Shown here one piece after another: positions 18,065 to 26,435 of a DNA stretch of 64,000 bases. The DNA lies in assembly GCF_023276405.1 (NCBI RefSeq), contig NZ_JALRMO010000001.1, positions 7,975,501 through 8,039,500 on the forward strand. The letters run 5' to 3'. Source of the DNA: Paenibacillus hamazuiensis. Lineage in GTDB: Bacteria > Bacillota > Bacilli > Paenibacillales > NBRC-103111. The position numbers and the translations under genes are program-made. Position 1 is the first letter of the stretch. Every line of letters starts with the position of its first letter. The notes under the pieces are model-generated. The model had not been told where the DNA came from and did not search any database. It was given only the letters and a program-made list of their open reading frames with translations.

Positions 18065-18958
18065 ATGGAAATGATCAAACAAATGCAAGCAGGGCGCAGC
18101 CAAGCATACCCGCGGCAGCGGAGGCTGGGGCGGATAAAACAGTCTTTGCCCAACATCCTGTCTATCGCTCTAATGACGGTGACGTCGGTACCGCTCGTAT
18201 TGCTATACGTATGGATCGTGCTCATTTCGTTCAGCGGCGAATTGATCGGAGGTATTTTCCCCAAGTCCTTTTCGCTGCAGAACTGGAGCTTCCTATGGTC
18301 ACCGAACCTTGTGATGGACGGTGCAGTCTATCCGAATGTATGGAACATGTTCGGCAGTACGCTAACGATTGCGTTAGGCACATCGGTCGTAGAGGTGGCG
18401 GGAAGTCTGATGGCCGGTTATGTATTGTCGCGTGGAAACTTTCCGGGAAGCAAGTTCTTGCTTCAGTCCACTTTGCTGACGCATGCTTTTCCGGCGATAA
18501 CCGGCATGATTGCAGCATTTTACATTTTGAACGCCGTCGGACTTGTAAACACGTTGACCGGAATCATTTTGCTCAAGGCGTTCGCAGGCATGGGCATGTC
18601 GACATGGATCATCAAAGGGTTTTTCGACGAAGTTCCGAAGCATCTTGAATGGGCGTCCAGCGTGGACGGCAGCAGCCGATTTCAAACGTTTATCCAGGTA
18701 TATCTTCCGAATGTATGGCCGGGAGTCGTCGCCATTTCGCTGTTTGCGTTTCTGAGCGGCTGGGGGGAATACGTCATGGTTTCGGTATTTCTGTTTGATG
18801 ACCGTACCAATACGCTTTCGATGATTTTGCACAGCCTGTTCGTAGAAGAATTTCACGGCAGCTACGGCATCGTCATGGCGCTCGCTGTTTTTTATATGCT
18901 GCCTTGTCTCATATTGTATTTTTTCTCCCAACAGGCTCTCATGAAGATGAAAATGTAG
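18065..18958 (+). CDS. Sugar ABC transporter permease (MalG/UgpE type)
   Basis: Second permease, 297 residues, six helices. A basic N-terminus precedes the first helix (LSIALMTVTSVPLVLLYVWI), and the EAA loop reads SSVDGSSRFQTFIQVYLPNV. AAAGGAG at 18045-18051 lies 13 bases before ATG 18065. It completes the channel with the gene before it. Confidence 0.9.
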   Translation: MEMIKQMQAGRSQAYPRQRRLGRIKQSLPNILSIALMTVTSVPLVLLYVWIVLISFSGELIGGIFPKSFSLQNWSFLWSPNLVMDGAVYPNVWNMFGSTLTIALGTSVVEVAGSLMAGYVLSRGNFPGSKFLLQSTLLTHAFPAITGMIAAFYILNAVGLVNTLTGIILLKAFAGMGMSTWIIKGFFDEVPKHLEWASSVDGSSRFQTFIQVYLPNVWPGVVAISLFAFLSGWGEYVMVSVFLFDDRTNTLSMILHSLFVEEFHGSYGIVMALAVFYMLPCLILYFFSQQALMKMKM

Positions 18959-18969
18959 AGGTGACCTCG

Positions 18970-20130
18970 ATGCGAGTGGAACTCCGTAATGTTAGCAAAA
19001 CTTATGATAACGAAGCCCCTTCGGTCAAGGGGTTGAATGTAAGCGTCGGTGACGGCGAATTAGTCACGATCCTGGGTCCCAGCGGCTGTGGCAAATCGAC
19101 AAGCCTGCTGATGATCGCGGGCATTTATCCGGTGTCCGAAGGAGAGATTTATTTTAACGGCAAGCCGATGAACGGCGTGCAACCGAAAGAGCGAAATCTC
19201 GGCATGGTATTTCAGCACTCCGCATTGTATCCGAATATGAATGTGCAGGACAATATCGCGTTTCCGCTCAAAAACCAGGGCGTGCCGCTCAAAGAAAGGC
19301 TGCACCGGGCTGCGGAAGCGGCGAAACGAGTGCATATGCACGATTATTTAACGCGCAAACCGAGCCAGCTTTCCGGCGGACAGCAGCAGCGGGTGGCCAT
19401 TGCCAGAGCGATAGTCAAAAATCCGAGCCTGCTGCTTCTCGATGAACCGCTCTCCAGCCTCGACGCCAATTTGCGTATCAACATGCGCGAAGAAATTCGC
19501 CGGCTGCAAAAGGAACTTGGCATCACCGCCATTATGGTGACACACGATCAGGAAGAAGCTTTATCGATGTCGGATAAAATCGCGATCATGAACGGTGGTG
19601 TGCTGCAGCAGTTCGGTACGCCGCAAGAGCTTTATAATGCTCCGGCGAACTGGTTTGTCGCCCGCTTCCTCGGCATGCCTAACATGAACGAATTGGAGTG
19701 CGTATGGGAGACGGCGGGACAAAGCTTACGGTTGACGGAAACCGGACACGTCGTCCCGCTGCCGTATGGAGCGATGGAAGGGGCGAATGGAGTACACAGG
19801 AAACAGCACATCCGCTGGGCGTTCCGGCCGCATCAGGTCAAAATCCGTGCGGCGGAGCCGGTTTCCCCAGAACCGAATCTTTCGGGAAAAGTGGTGCTTA
19901 CCGAGTATACCGGAAGAGAAAATCTGGTCCATATCGAGATAGGCAATTCGATCGTCAAAGGAGTCGCGGATGTGGGGTTGCAGGTGCATGAAGGACAGAC
20001 GGTGTGGTTTCAAGTCGGAGGAAACTTATATCTGTTTGAGCTTGATTCGGGGCTTAGTCTCTGCTCGCATAAAGGTTGGGACAACCAGCCCGAACGGGAA
20101 CCGAACCCGGAAAGAGCAGCTATTGTATAA
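18970..20130 (+). CDS. ABC transporter ATP-binding protein (MalK/UgpC/MsmX family)
   Basis: ATPase of 386 residues that energises the importer. The Walker A is GPSGCGKST, the Q-loop QHSALYPNMN, the signature LSGGQQQR, the Walker B LLLLDEPLSSLD and the switch His is in VTHDQEEA. The C-terminal TOBE-like regulatory domain (from about residue 235) includes WAFRPHQVKIRAAEP. ATG 18970 follows AGAGGTGA at 18957-18964. Most Paenibacillus sugar importers borrow a shared MsmX, so an ATPase inside the operon is notable and fits a UgpC-like role. Confidence 0.92.
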   Translation: MRVELRNVSKTYDNEAPSVKGLNVSVGDGELVTILGPSGCGKSTSLLMIAGIYPVSEGEIYFNGKPMNGVQPKERNLGMVFQHSALYPNMNVQDNIAFPLKNQGVPLKERLHRAAEAAKRVHMHDYLTRKPSQLSGGQQQRVAIARAIVKNPSLLLLDEPLSSLDANLRINMREEIRRLQKELGITAIMVTHDQEEALSMSDKIAIMNGGVLQQFGTPQELYNAPANWFVARFLGMPNMNELECVWETAGQSLRLTETGHVVPLPYGAMEGANGVHRKQHIRWAFRPHQVKIRAAEPVSPEPNLSGKVVLTEYTGRENLVHIEIGNSIVKGVADVGLQVHEGQTVWFQVGGNLYLFELDSGLSLCSHKGWDNQPEREPNPERAAIV

Positions 20131-20131
20131 A

Positions 20132-20986
20132 ATGATCGTTCATCTTGGCATTCAATGGATTATAACCGATCTGGACGGCACCTTATTGAATTCCAAGCAG
20201 CAAATTTCCGACAAGCTAATGAAACGAATTCAACAATATATGAGGTGGGGAGGCCACTTTTCATTGGCCACCGGACGAACGTTACCAGGCGTGCTCCCCA
20301 TTATTCGAGCCCTTAACCTGGCCTCGCCGCTCATTTTGTATAATGGCGCCAAAATTTACGATCCGGTCGAAGGCCGTTATCTCGTCGAACACGCGCTGCC
20401 CTCCGAGGCGGCTGAAGCGGCACTGAATCTCTACAAGTCCGTTGGCAAAGAGCTTGGCCTGGATTTGCTTGTGTTTGGCGGCGAGCGCGTCTATAGTCCG
20501 GAATATTCGGATGCCGTCGTCCAACATGCGAATAAGGATCAAATTGACATCGACCGTCGTCCTTTCGAATACTTCTATGCGATGCCGGACGGCATCAGTA
20601 AAATGATGCTGATCGGGCCTCCCGATCGGATCCGGCTCTTTCAGCAGGAAGCGGCCGCCCTTAATACCGTGCAATCCGAACCGACGTATTTGGAAATATT
20701 GCCTCCGAATGTCAATAAAGGAACCGCTTTGCTCCGTCTCATTGAACTGGTTGGCGCAGAGCCGGACCAATTCGCGGCAGTCGGAGATAACTTGAATGAT
20801 CTCGAGATGGTGGGAATGTTGCGCCACGGCGTCGCTGTCCGGAATGCCCACCCCCGGCTGAAGGAAGCTGCATCCTGGGTGACGAACCGGACGAATGACG
20901 AGGATGCGCTGCTGGAAGTGATTGAGTATGCATTAGGAGGGAGAAATTTGCAAGGATCTTCTGTTTTTAGGGACGAGCGCCGTTGA
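20132..20986 (+). CDS. HAD-superfamily (Cof-type) phosphatase
   Basis: Haloacid dehalogenase-like phosphatase of 284 residues, IIB/Cof subgroup. The nucleophile motif is TDLDGTLL (D13, D15), with motif II in LATGRT and motifs III/IV in NKGTALLRLIEL and AVGDNLNDLEMV. These enzymes dephosphorylate sugar phosphates or cofactors. It starts one base after the ATPase stop. Its last codons overlap the start of a ruined MBL-hydrolase gene. Confidence 0.9.
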   Translation: MIVHLGIQWIITDLDGTLLNSKQQISDKLMKRIQQYMRWGGHFSLATGRTLPGVLPIIRALNLASPLILYNGAKIYDPVEGRYLVEHALPSEAAEAALNLYKSVGKELGLDLLVFGGERVYSPEYSDAVVQHANKDQIDIDRRPFEYFYAMPDGISKMMLIGPPDRIRLFQQEAAALNTVQSEPTYLEILPPNVNKGTALLRLIELVGAEPDQFAAVGDNLNDLEMVGMLRHGVAVRNAHPRLKEAASWVTNRTNDEDALLEVIEYALGGRNLQGSSVFRDERR

Positions 20987-21154
20987 AGCGATTCCCGCCT
21001 ATTGACTCCCGCACGCAAATTTTCGCCAAGCATATCAGCCATAAATTCGCTTTGCTGCATGAAGATATGCAGGTGCGTTCGACGAAAGCGGCGACCGTGT
21101 AACGGTTGCTTACGATGGGCTGCGGTGGGATCAACTCATGTACATGGAGGTATG
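20946..21154 (+). pseudogene. Gutted MBL-fold hydrolase gene (internal deletion and frameshift)
   Basis: After an AGGAGGGA site at 20935-20942 one frame reads KDLLFLGTSAVEAIPAY, the typical N-terminus of a PhnP-like metallo-beta-lactamase-fold phosphodiesterase, then stops. A second frame reads FAKHISHKFALLHEDMQ and a third TVAYDGLRW, typical of the C-terminus of the same family. The 200 or so residues between, with the HxHxDH site, are gone. The fragments sit in the right order between the HAD and phosphodiesterase genes, so this was once an operon member. Confidence 0.65.
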
Positions 21155-21159
21155 AGCAA

Positions 21160-21912
21160 ATGAGGAAAATACTTGATCCATCAAAGGGGACATATATCGG
21201 CGGCCATAGAGGGGCTGCCCGATATTATCCTGAGAATACGATGTTATCGTTTGAGAAGGCGTTGGAAATGGGAGCGGATCTTATTGAGCTTGACGTTCAT
21301 CTTAGTAAAGACGGCATTCCGGTCATTATTCATAACCACACTTTGGACGAAACAACCGACGGCAAAGGAAGAGTGAACGATTACACCCTCGAGCAATTAA
21401 AGCGATTGGATGCGGGAAGCTGGTTCTCCGAGCAATATGCCGGCTTGCAAATTCCGACCCTGGAAGAAGTTCTGCTTTGGGCAAAAGGGAAAATCTGGGT
21501 AAGCATCGAACTGAAGCAAACCCCGTGGCATTACGAAGGATTGGAAGAGAAGGTCGTGCAGGTGATCGAAACAACGGGCATGGTCGAACAAGTCCAGGTG
21601 ATGTCCAGCGACCATCTTGCCGTTAAAAAAACGACCGATTTGAACGGTGAATTGATGGCGAGCATGATCTATCACTGTAAATTGCTTGACCCTGTGAAAA
21701 ATGCCAAAGAAATCGGCGCCCGCATCTTAAACGCATCTTGGCACCATCTTTCTAAAGACGTCGTCGACAAGGCGCATCAAGCGGGATTATTGGTATGCGG
21801 GGGCCTGAACAATGATCCGGATATTTGGATCATGATGCAGGAATGGGGCGTCGATATGGTGGATACGGATGTACCGGACGTGCTTAAGAAGGTTACCAGG
21901 CTGCGCGTTTGA
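21160..21912 (+). CDS. Glycerophosphodiester phosphodiesterase
   Basis: GDPD-family enzyme of 250 residues that splits glycerophosphodiesters into sn-glycerol 3-phosphate and an alcohol. Key residues are visible: GGHRGAARYYPENT (H16, R17, E25), IELDVHLSKDGIPVIIHN with the Glu-Asp metal ligands and second His, and SIELK. There is no signal peptide, so it acts in the cytoplasm on an imported substrate. GGAGG at 21146-21150 sets ATG 21160. With the Ugp-like importer it suggests uptake of compounds such as glycerophosphoinositol or teichoic-acid fragments (inference). Confidence 0.92.
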   Translation: MRKILDPSKGTYIGGHRGAARYYPENTMLSFEKALEMGADLIELDVHLSKDGIPVIIHNHTLDETTDGKGRVNDYTLEQLKRLDAGSWFSEQYAGLQIPTLEEVLLWAKGKIWVSIELKQTPWHYEGLEEKVVQVIETTGMVEQVQVMSSDHLAVKKTTDLNGELMASMIYHCKLLDPVKNAKEIGARILNASWHHLSKDVVDKAHQAGLLVCGGLNNDPDIWIMMQEWGVDMVDTDVPDVLKKVTRLRV

Positions 21913-21941
21913 ACAGATTTATGATTAAGGGAGTGGTATAC

Positions 21942-22601
21942 ATGTCTTACTCATTGCCGTCAATGGACATATTTCCGAATTCCGCCCCCAGGTATCCCAA
22001 TGTTTGGTTTTACATGGAGCAATCCTTGTGCTCGTCTTATGACGGAGCCGTAAAGCTGCTTTTGAACGAGCTTGAGGATTGTACGGGTATGGCCAATGAT
22101 TTCGGGTATTTCCACAACGCCGAGGGTTGCGACGCCTTCGCCCAGCGAAGAGGCCTGCAGCCTATCCGTTTGGGGCCAGACGATACACGCAGTCACGACC
22201 ATTCGATGCACATTCGTTTTTATTTGGCTCCGCTCAGAAACCGGCCGCCGACGATGATCGAAGGAAAATCTTATTACCAAATTGCAGCCAGCGTCCATTA
22301 CGAGGTGGATCGGCCCAGACGTTTACATTCCTACGTCGACGAATGCCCTCTATGCGGCTGTACAGGTGAATACTCCGCGTACATGGGTGCCGCGCACAAG
22401 GACAAAGATGAGAAGGTGCACGATCCTTTAGGAGTAGAAATTTTATTATACGGCACAATAAGAGGCGAAAAAATTATCGCTTTCGAAGGCGTAAACTCCT
22501 TGCAGCAAAAATATGCAATGAACCTGCGCGTCATCAAACCTTTTCGCGATGACATGAACACAGCCAACTTGGGATTGGTGATTATGAACAAAGTGCTATA
22601 A
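21942..22601 (+). CDS. Unknown protein with CPLCGC motif in the phosphodiesterase operon
   Basis: Cytoplasmic protein of 219 residues that I do not recognise. It carries DECPLCGCTG near residue 133, which could bind a metal, and several His/Asp blocks (DDTRSHDHSMHIRFYLAPL). AAGGGAG at 21927-21933 sets ATG 21942. It is the last gene before a strong terminator, 29 bases after the phosphodiesterase gene, so it probably serves the same pathway. Confidence 0.75.
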   Translation: MSYSLPSMDIFPNSAPRYPNVWFYMEQSLCSSYDGAVKLLLNELEDCTGMANDFGYFHNAEGCDAFAQRRGLQPIRLGPDDTRSHDHSMHIRFYLAPLRNRPPTMIEGKSYYQIAASVHYEVDRPRRLHSYVDECPLCGCTGEYSAYMGAAHKDKDEKVHDPLGVEILLYGTIRGEKIIAFEGVNSLQQKYAMNLRVIKPFRDDMNTANLGLVIMNKVL

Positions 22602-22620
22602 CCAGCGGTTTCGTTTTCAT

Positions 22621-22666
22621 GAAAAATGTGAAAAACCTCGTTACAGAAGGTTTTCCACATTTTTTC
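22621..22666 (+). terminator. Rho-independent terminator of the GntR-module operon
   Basis: AAAATGTGAAAAACCT pairs with AAGGTTTTCCACATTTT around an eight-base loop, followed by T residues. It ends the run from 15705 to 22601. Confidence 0.9.
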
Positions 22667-22826
22667 TTTTTGTCCTTGACTTTTAATTTCAAATGTGACG
22701 GCTGCTGCAATTAAAAATTAAAAGAAGCAAGAGCCTCGGAGGCGCTATAATCGCAAACACACAGCGCCGTGGCCTGTCCCCTTTTTGTTGCTACTTCTCC
22801 AATTAAACGGCAGAGATCATCCGGGT

Positions 22827-23141
22827 TCAGAGGCTGGCGTCCAAATCGTTTGTTATCGCTTTCGGATTGACACGCCGTCCGGTTTCGTCGTGATGAGCTC
22901 CCTTGGTCAAAATGACGATCTGCTCCCGATTGCCTCTTTCCTTCATCCATCGGCCGATCGTTCGTTCGCTGGCGCCGTCTTCCCCATATTGATACGCAGT
23001 ATCGATCGCGTTGCCTCCGCTTGCCGCAAATTCGTCCAGCAAGCTGCTGATAAGCTCGAAGTTCTCGGCTCTAAAATGATCTCCGCCCATAATCAGCTGG
23101 CCGACGGGTTTATGCAATCCTTCAATGGAAATTCGTTTCAT
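22827..23141 (-). pseudogene. Aldo/keto reductase, truncated after about 104 residues
   Basis: The minus strand from ATG 23141 encodes the first third of an aldo/keto reductase: [10 protein letters not shown], then [12 protein letters not shown] with the catalytic Asp and Tyr, [20 protein letters not shown] and [14 protein letters not shown]. It stops at TGA 22827, where the family needs about 200 more residues including the catalytic Lys-His part. The next 110 bases to the left are open in another frame, but I cannot match them to this family. The ribosome site is GAAAGGGG upstream of the ATG. Confidence 0.7.
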
Positions 23142-23340
23142 CAGTCCGCAGCCCCTTTCGAAAGGAATTTAGGGTAAGTGCTTTCCCTGCTTGAGCTTGT
23201 GTCCGGTATACCGCGACCAAAAACGTTTCGACAATAAGCAGGCCGTAATTTTTTGGCGAAATCTGTCTGAATGGCATGCAGCTCGGAATAACGGAGTTTT
23301 GCAAAATTTCGCAAAGCATCTTCCCATTCCGGGGGGATTT
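23142..23340. other. Divergent intergenic region before iolG
   Basis: No convincing gene. The minus strand contains a short open stretch (RNFAKLRYSELHAIQTDFAK) without a start, possibly another gene tail. Confidence 0.35.
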
Positions 23341-23343
23341 CAG

Positions 23344-23366
23344 TATAATGGGGATTAAGCGCTTAA
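23344..23366 (+). promoter_or_regulatory. iolG promoter -10 box with overlapping LacI-type operator
   Basis: TATAAT at 23344-23349 is followed at 23355-23366 by the 12-base perfect palindrome TTAAGCGCTTAA, which would cover the transcription start. The -35 region is poor (TTCCCA at 23321). This is the cleanest copy of the operator shared with iolD and module C. Confidence 0.75.
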
Positions 23367-23425
23367 CCAAACTCCTTTCAACAAGCAAGCACGTCCAAAT
23401 TATAGCCATTGCGAGGTTTGAAACT

Positions 23426-24439
23426 ATGGGGAAACTGACAGTAGGCATCATCGGCGCAGGCCGAATCGGAAGACTGCACGCGGAGCACTTGAGCCGCAAC
23501 GTGCGGGTAAGCATCAAGATGATCTCCGACGTATTTGTGACGGACGAATTGAACTCGTGGGCCACAGATTTGGGCGTCGGCCGCGTAACGAACGATTACA
23601 AAGACATTATGCAGGATCCGGATATTCAAGCCGTCTTTATTTGCTCGTCGACGAATACGCACGTTCCGTTTATTACCGAAGCCGCTCAGGCGGGCAAGCA
23701 TATTTTTTGCGAAAAGCCGATCAGCCTCGATTACCGGCAAACCGTGGAAGCGCTTGAAGCGGTGCAAAAAGCGGGTGTGCTTCTGCAAACCGGCTTTAAC
23801 CGCCGGTTCGACCATAACTTCAAGCGGGTGCGCGAGCTCGTTCAGAACGGCACGGTCGGACAGCCGCATCTGATCAAAATCACATCCCGCGACCCGGCGC
23901 CGCCGAGCCTCGACTATGTGAAAGTATCCGGCGGCCTGTTTATGGATATGGCCATTCACGATTTCGACATGGCCCGTTTCGTTTCGGGCAGCGAGGTGAC
24001 CGAAGTCTACGCGCAGGGCGCGGTGCTTGTCGATCCGGCGATCGGGGAGCTCGGCGACATCGATACGGCGATCATCACGCTGAAGTTCGCTAACGGCGCA
24101 CTCGGCGTCATCGATAACAGCCGCAAAGCCGTTTATGGCTACGACCAGCGCGTCGAAGTGTTCGGCTCGGAAGGCAGCGTAGGCACGAACAACGACTTCC
24201 CGAACACGGCGGAGATCAGCACGAAAAACGGCATCATCCGCGACAATCCAAAGTTTTTCTTTCTGGAAAGATATCACGATTCCTACATCGACGAGACCCG
24301 CCAGTTTATCGACAGCGTCCTGAACGGGGAAAAGGTGCCGGTCGACGGCAACGACGCGCTGCAGGCGGAGAAAATCGCGTTTGCCGCTAAACGATCGCTT
24401 TCGGAAGGAAGACCGGTCAAGCTTGAAGAAGTTAAATAG
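23426..24439 (+). CDS. iolG: IolG, inositol 2-dehydrogenase
   Basis: NAD-dependent dehydrogenase of the Gfo/Idh/MocA family, 337 residues, that oxidises myo-inositol to 2-keto-myo-inositol, the first step of the pathway. The Rossmann motif is GIIGAGRIGRLHAEHL; the catalytic EKPIS, the GFNRRFD block and MDMAIHDFDMARF with Asp-His are present. GCGAGG precedes ATG 23426. It leads iolG-iolB-iolC-iolA, and this company makes the inositol assignment stronger than family membership alone. An operator lies on its promoter. Confidence 0.9.
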   Translation: MGKLTVGIIGAGRIGRLHAEHLSRNVRVSIKMISDVFVTDELNSWATDLGVGRVTNDYKDIMQDPDIQAVFICSSTNTHVPFITEAAQAGKHIFCEKPISLDYRQTVEALEAVQKAGVLLQTGFNRRFDHNFKRVRELVQNGTVGQPHLIKITSRDPAPPSLDYVKVSGGLFMDMAIHDFDMARFVSGSEVTEVYAQGAVLVDPAIGELGDIDTAIITLKFANGALGVIDNSRKAVYGYDQRVEVFGSEGSVGTNNDFPNTAEISTKNGIIRDNPKFFFLERYHDSYIDETRQFIDSVLNGEKVPVDGNDALQAEKIAFAAKRSLSEGRPVKLEEVK

Positions 24440-24494
24440 GGCTGCCGAATAATAGGCGGACCAAGTTTTTCCACTCGGGAGGGAGCAACAAACG

Positions 24495-25316
24495 ATGACA
24501 GCCTCGAATTTGATCGTCAGCAGCTCCAAGCTGCGCAAGGGTGACGGCAATGTGCTTGCCATCACGCCGGAATCGGCGGGTTGGACTTACGTCGGCTTCG
24601 AAGTGTACCGCTTGCAGGAAGGGCAGCAGCTCCGTCAGGAAACGGGAGACCAGGAAGTATGCGTCGTCATTATGACGGGAAAAGCGAATGTGGCGACCGC
24701 GAAGGAAAAATGGGAAGACCTCGGCGGCCGGATGAACGTGTTTGAGCAGGTGCCGCCTTATTCGGTGTACGTACCGAACGGGGACCATTATGACATCGAG
24801 GCGCTGACCGAGCTGGAGGTGGCGATATGCCGCGCTCCCGGCAAAGGCACTTACCCCGCGCGCCTCATTCCGCCGTCCGAGGTCGGTGTGGAGGTTCGAG
24901 GTAAGGGCAATGCGCAGCGGTACATCCACAACATTTTGCCGGAGGGGAAACCGGCGGACAGCCTGCTCGTCGTCGAGGTGTTTACGCCGAACGGCCATTG
25001 GTCGAGTTATCCGCCGCACAAGCACGACCAGGACAATTTGCCCGAGGAGTCTTATCTCGAGGAAACGTACTACCACAAGGTTCAGCCGGAACACGGCTTT
25101 GCGATACAAAGAGTATATACCGACGACCGTACGCTGGACGAAACGCTCGCCGTGCGGAATGGCGATGCGGTGCTTGTGCCGAAAGGCTACCATCCGGTAT
25201 CGGCGCCTCCGGGTTACGATGTTTATTACTTGAACGTTATGGCCGGGCCGACTCGGACGTGGAAGTTCAAGAACGATCCGGATCATGAATGGATTTTCAA
25301 TGAGTGGACGAAGTAA
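24495..25316 (+). CDS. iolB: IolB, 5-deoxy-glucuronate isomerase
   Basis: Two-domain cupin isomerase of 273 residues that converts the IolD product 5-deoxy-glucuronate to 2-deoxy-5-keto-gluconate. Diagnostic sequence is GHWSSYPPHKHDQDNLPEES, where the His and Glu residues bind the metal, with VLVPKGYHPVSAPPGYDVYY and LNVMAGP after it. GGGAGGGAG precedes ATG 24495. The gap to iolG is 55 bases. Confidence 0.95.
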   Translation: MTASNLIVSSSKLRKGDGNVLAITPESAGWTYVGFEVYRLQEGQQLRQETGDQEVCVVIMTGKANVATAKEKWEDLGGRMNVFEQVPPYSVYVPNGDHYDIEALTELEVAICRAPGKGTYPARLIPPSEVGVEVRGKGNAQRYIHNILPEGKPADSLLVVEVFTPNGHWSSYPPHKHDQDNLPEESYLEETYYHKVQPEHGFAIQRVYTDDRTLDETLAVRNGDAVLVPKGYHPVSAPPGYDVYYLNVMAGPTRTWKFKNDPDHEWIFNEWTK

Positions 25317-25393
25317 ACGAGCCGGAGCGCGGGGCGGTGATTCGGGCGGTGCAGCCGCTCCGGATAAGCCTCTCGCTTAACAAGGAGGATCCT

Positions 25394-26389
25394 ATGAGCT
25401 ACATTACTTTTGAAGAAAACCGCCCGATGGATTTCATCGGCTTGGGCCGTTTGTGCATCGATCTTAACGCCAACGAAATTCATCGTCCGATGGAAGAGAC
25501 GCGGACGTTTACCAAATACGTGGGCGGATCTCCCGCCAACATTACGATTGCGATCGCCCGCCTCGGGAAAAAAGCCGGCTTCATCGGACGCGTGTCCGAC
25601 GATCAGCATGGCCGCTTCATCACGAACTACCTGAAGGAGCGCGGCATCGATACGTCGAGCGTCATTACCGACAAATCCGGCAGCGTGACGGGGCTCGCTT
25701 TCACCGAAATCAAATCGCCGACCGACTGCAGCATCCTGATGTACCGTGACAATGTCGCCGACCTGAAGCTCGAGCCGGCCGACGTGAAGGAAGAATACAT
25801 CAAAAATGCGAAGACGATTATGATTTCCGGCACGGCGCTTGCGGCAAGCCCGTCGCGCGAAGCGGTGTTCAAGGCGGTGGAGCTTGCGCGCAAGCATAAG
25901 GTCGTCGTGTTCTTCGACATCGACTACCGCCCGTACACGTGGGCTTCCAAGGACGAAGTAGGCATCTACTGCAGCCTTGTCGCCAAGAAAAGCGACGTCA
26001 TCCTCGGCGGTCGCGAGGAGTTCGATTTCCTCGAAGCGCCGTACGGCCCGCTGAAGCAGGACGACCGCGCGACGGCGGAAAACTGGTTCCGCCATAACGC
26101 CAAAATCGTGCTCGTCAAGCGCGGCGGCGACGGCTCCACCGCTTTTACGCACGACGGCCAGTCGTTCAAGGGAACGACGTTCCCGGCGAACGTCGTTAAG
26201 ACATTCGGCGCAGGCGACTCGTTCGCCGGGGCGTTCATCTACGGCCTGATGAACGGCTGGGACATTTCGCGCAGCCAGCAGTTCGGCGCCGCTTCCGCCT
26301 CCATCGTCGTGTCCAGCCACAGCTGCTCCGACGCGATGCCGACGGCCGAAGAAATCCAGGCGGTTATCGATAAGCATACGAGCAAGTAA
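25394..26389 (+). CDS. iolC: IolC, 5-dehydro-2-deoxygluconokinase
   Basis: PfkB/ribokinase-family kinase of 331 residues that phosphorylates 2-deoxy-5-keto-gluconate. It shows GLGRLCIDLNANE, YVGGSPANITIAIARLGKK, and the catalytic GAGDSFAGAFIYGLMNGW with the base Asp. AAGGAGG at 25382-25388 sets ATG 25394. The aldolase IolJ, which should follow in the pathway, is not encoded in this window. Confidence 0.93.
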   Translation: MSYITFEENRPMDFIGLGRLCIDLNANEIHRPMEETRTFTKYVGGSPANITIAIARLGKKAGFIGRVSDDQHGRFITNYLKERGIDTSSVITDKSGSVTGLAFTEIKSPTDCSILMYRDNVADLKLEPADVKEEYIKNAKTIMISGTALAASPSREAVFKAVELARKHKVVVFFDIDYRPYTWASKDEVGIYCSLVAKKSDVILGGREEFDFLEAPYGPLKQDDRATAENWFRHNAKIVLVKRGGDGSTAFTHDGQSFKGTTFPANVVKTFGAGDSFAGAFIYGLMNGWDISRSQQFGAASASIVVSSHSCSDAMPTAEEIQAVIDKHTSK

Positions 26390-26435
26390 CGCAGAATAGA
26401 CGATCGGAACGAACAACTTTTAAGGAGAGATCACC

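Noticed and set aside
23122-23565. A 147-codon minus-strand frame across the iolG start
   Set aside because: It runs through the iolG promoter and gene start and has no motif; the real genes here are iolG and the aldo/keto reductase remnant.
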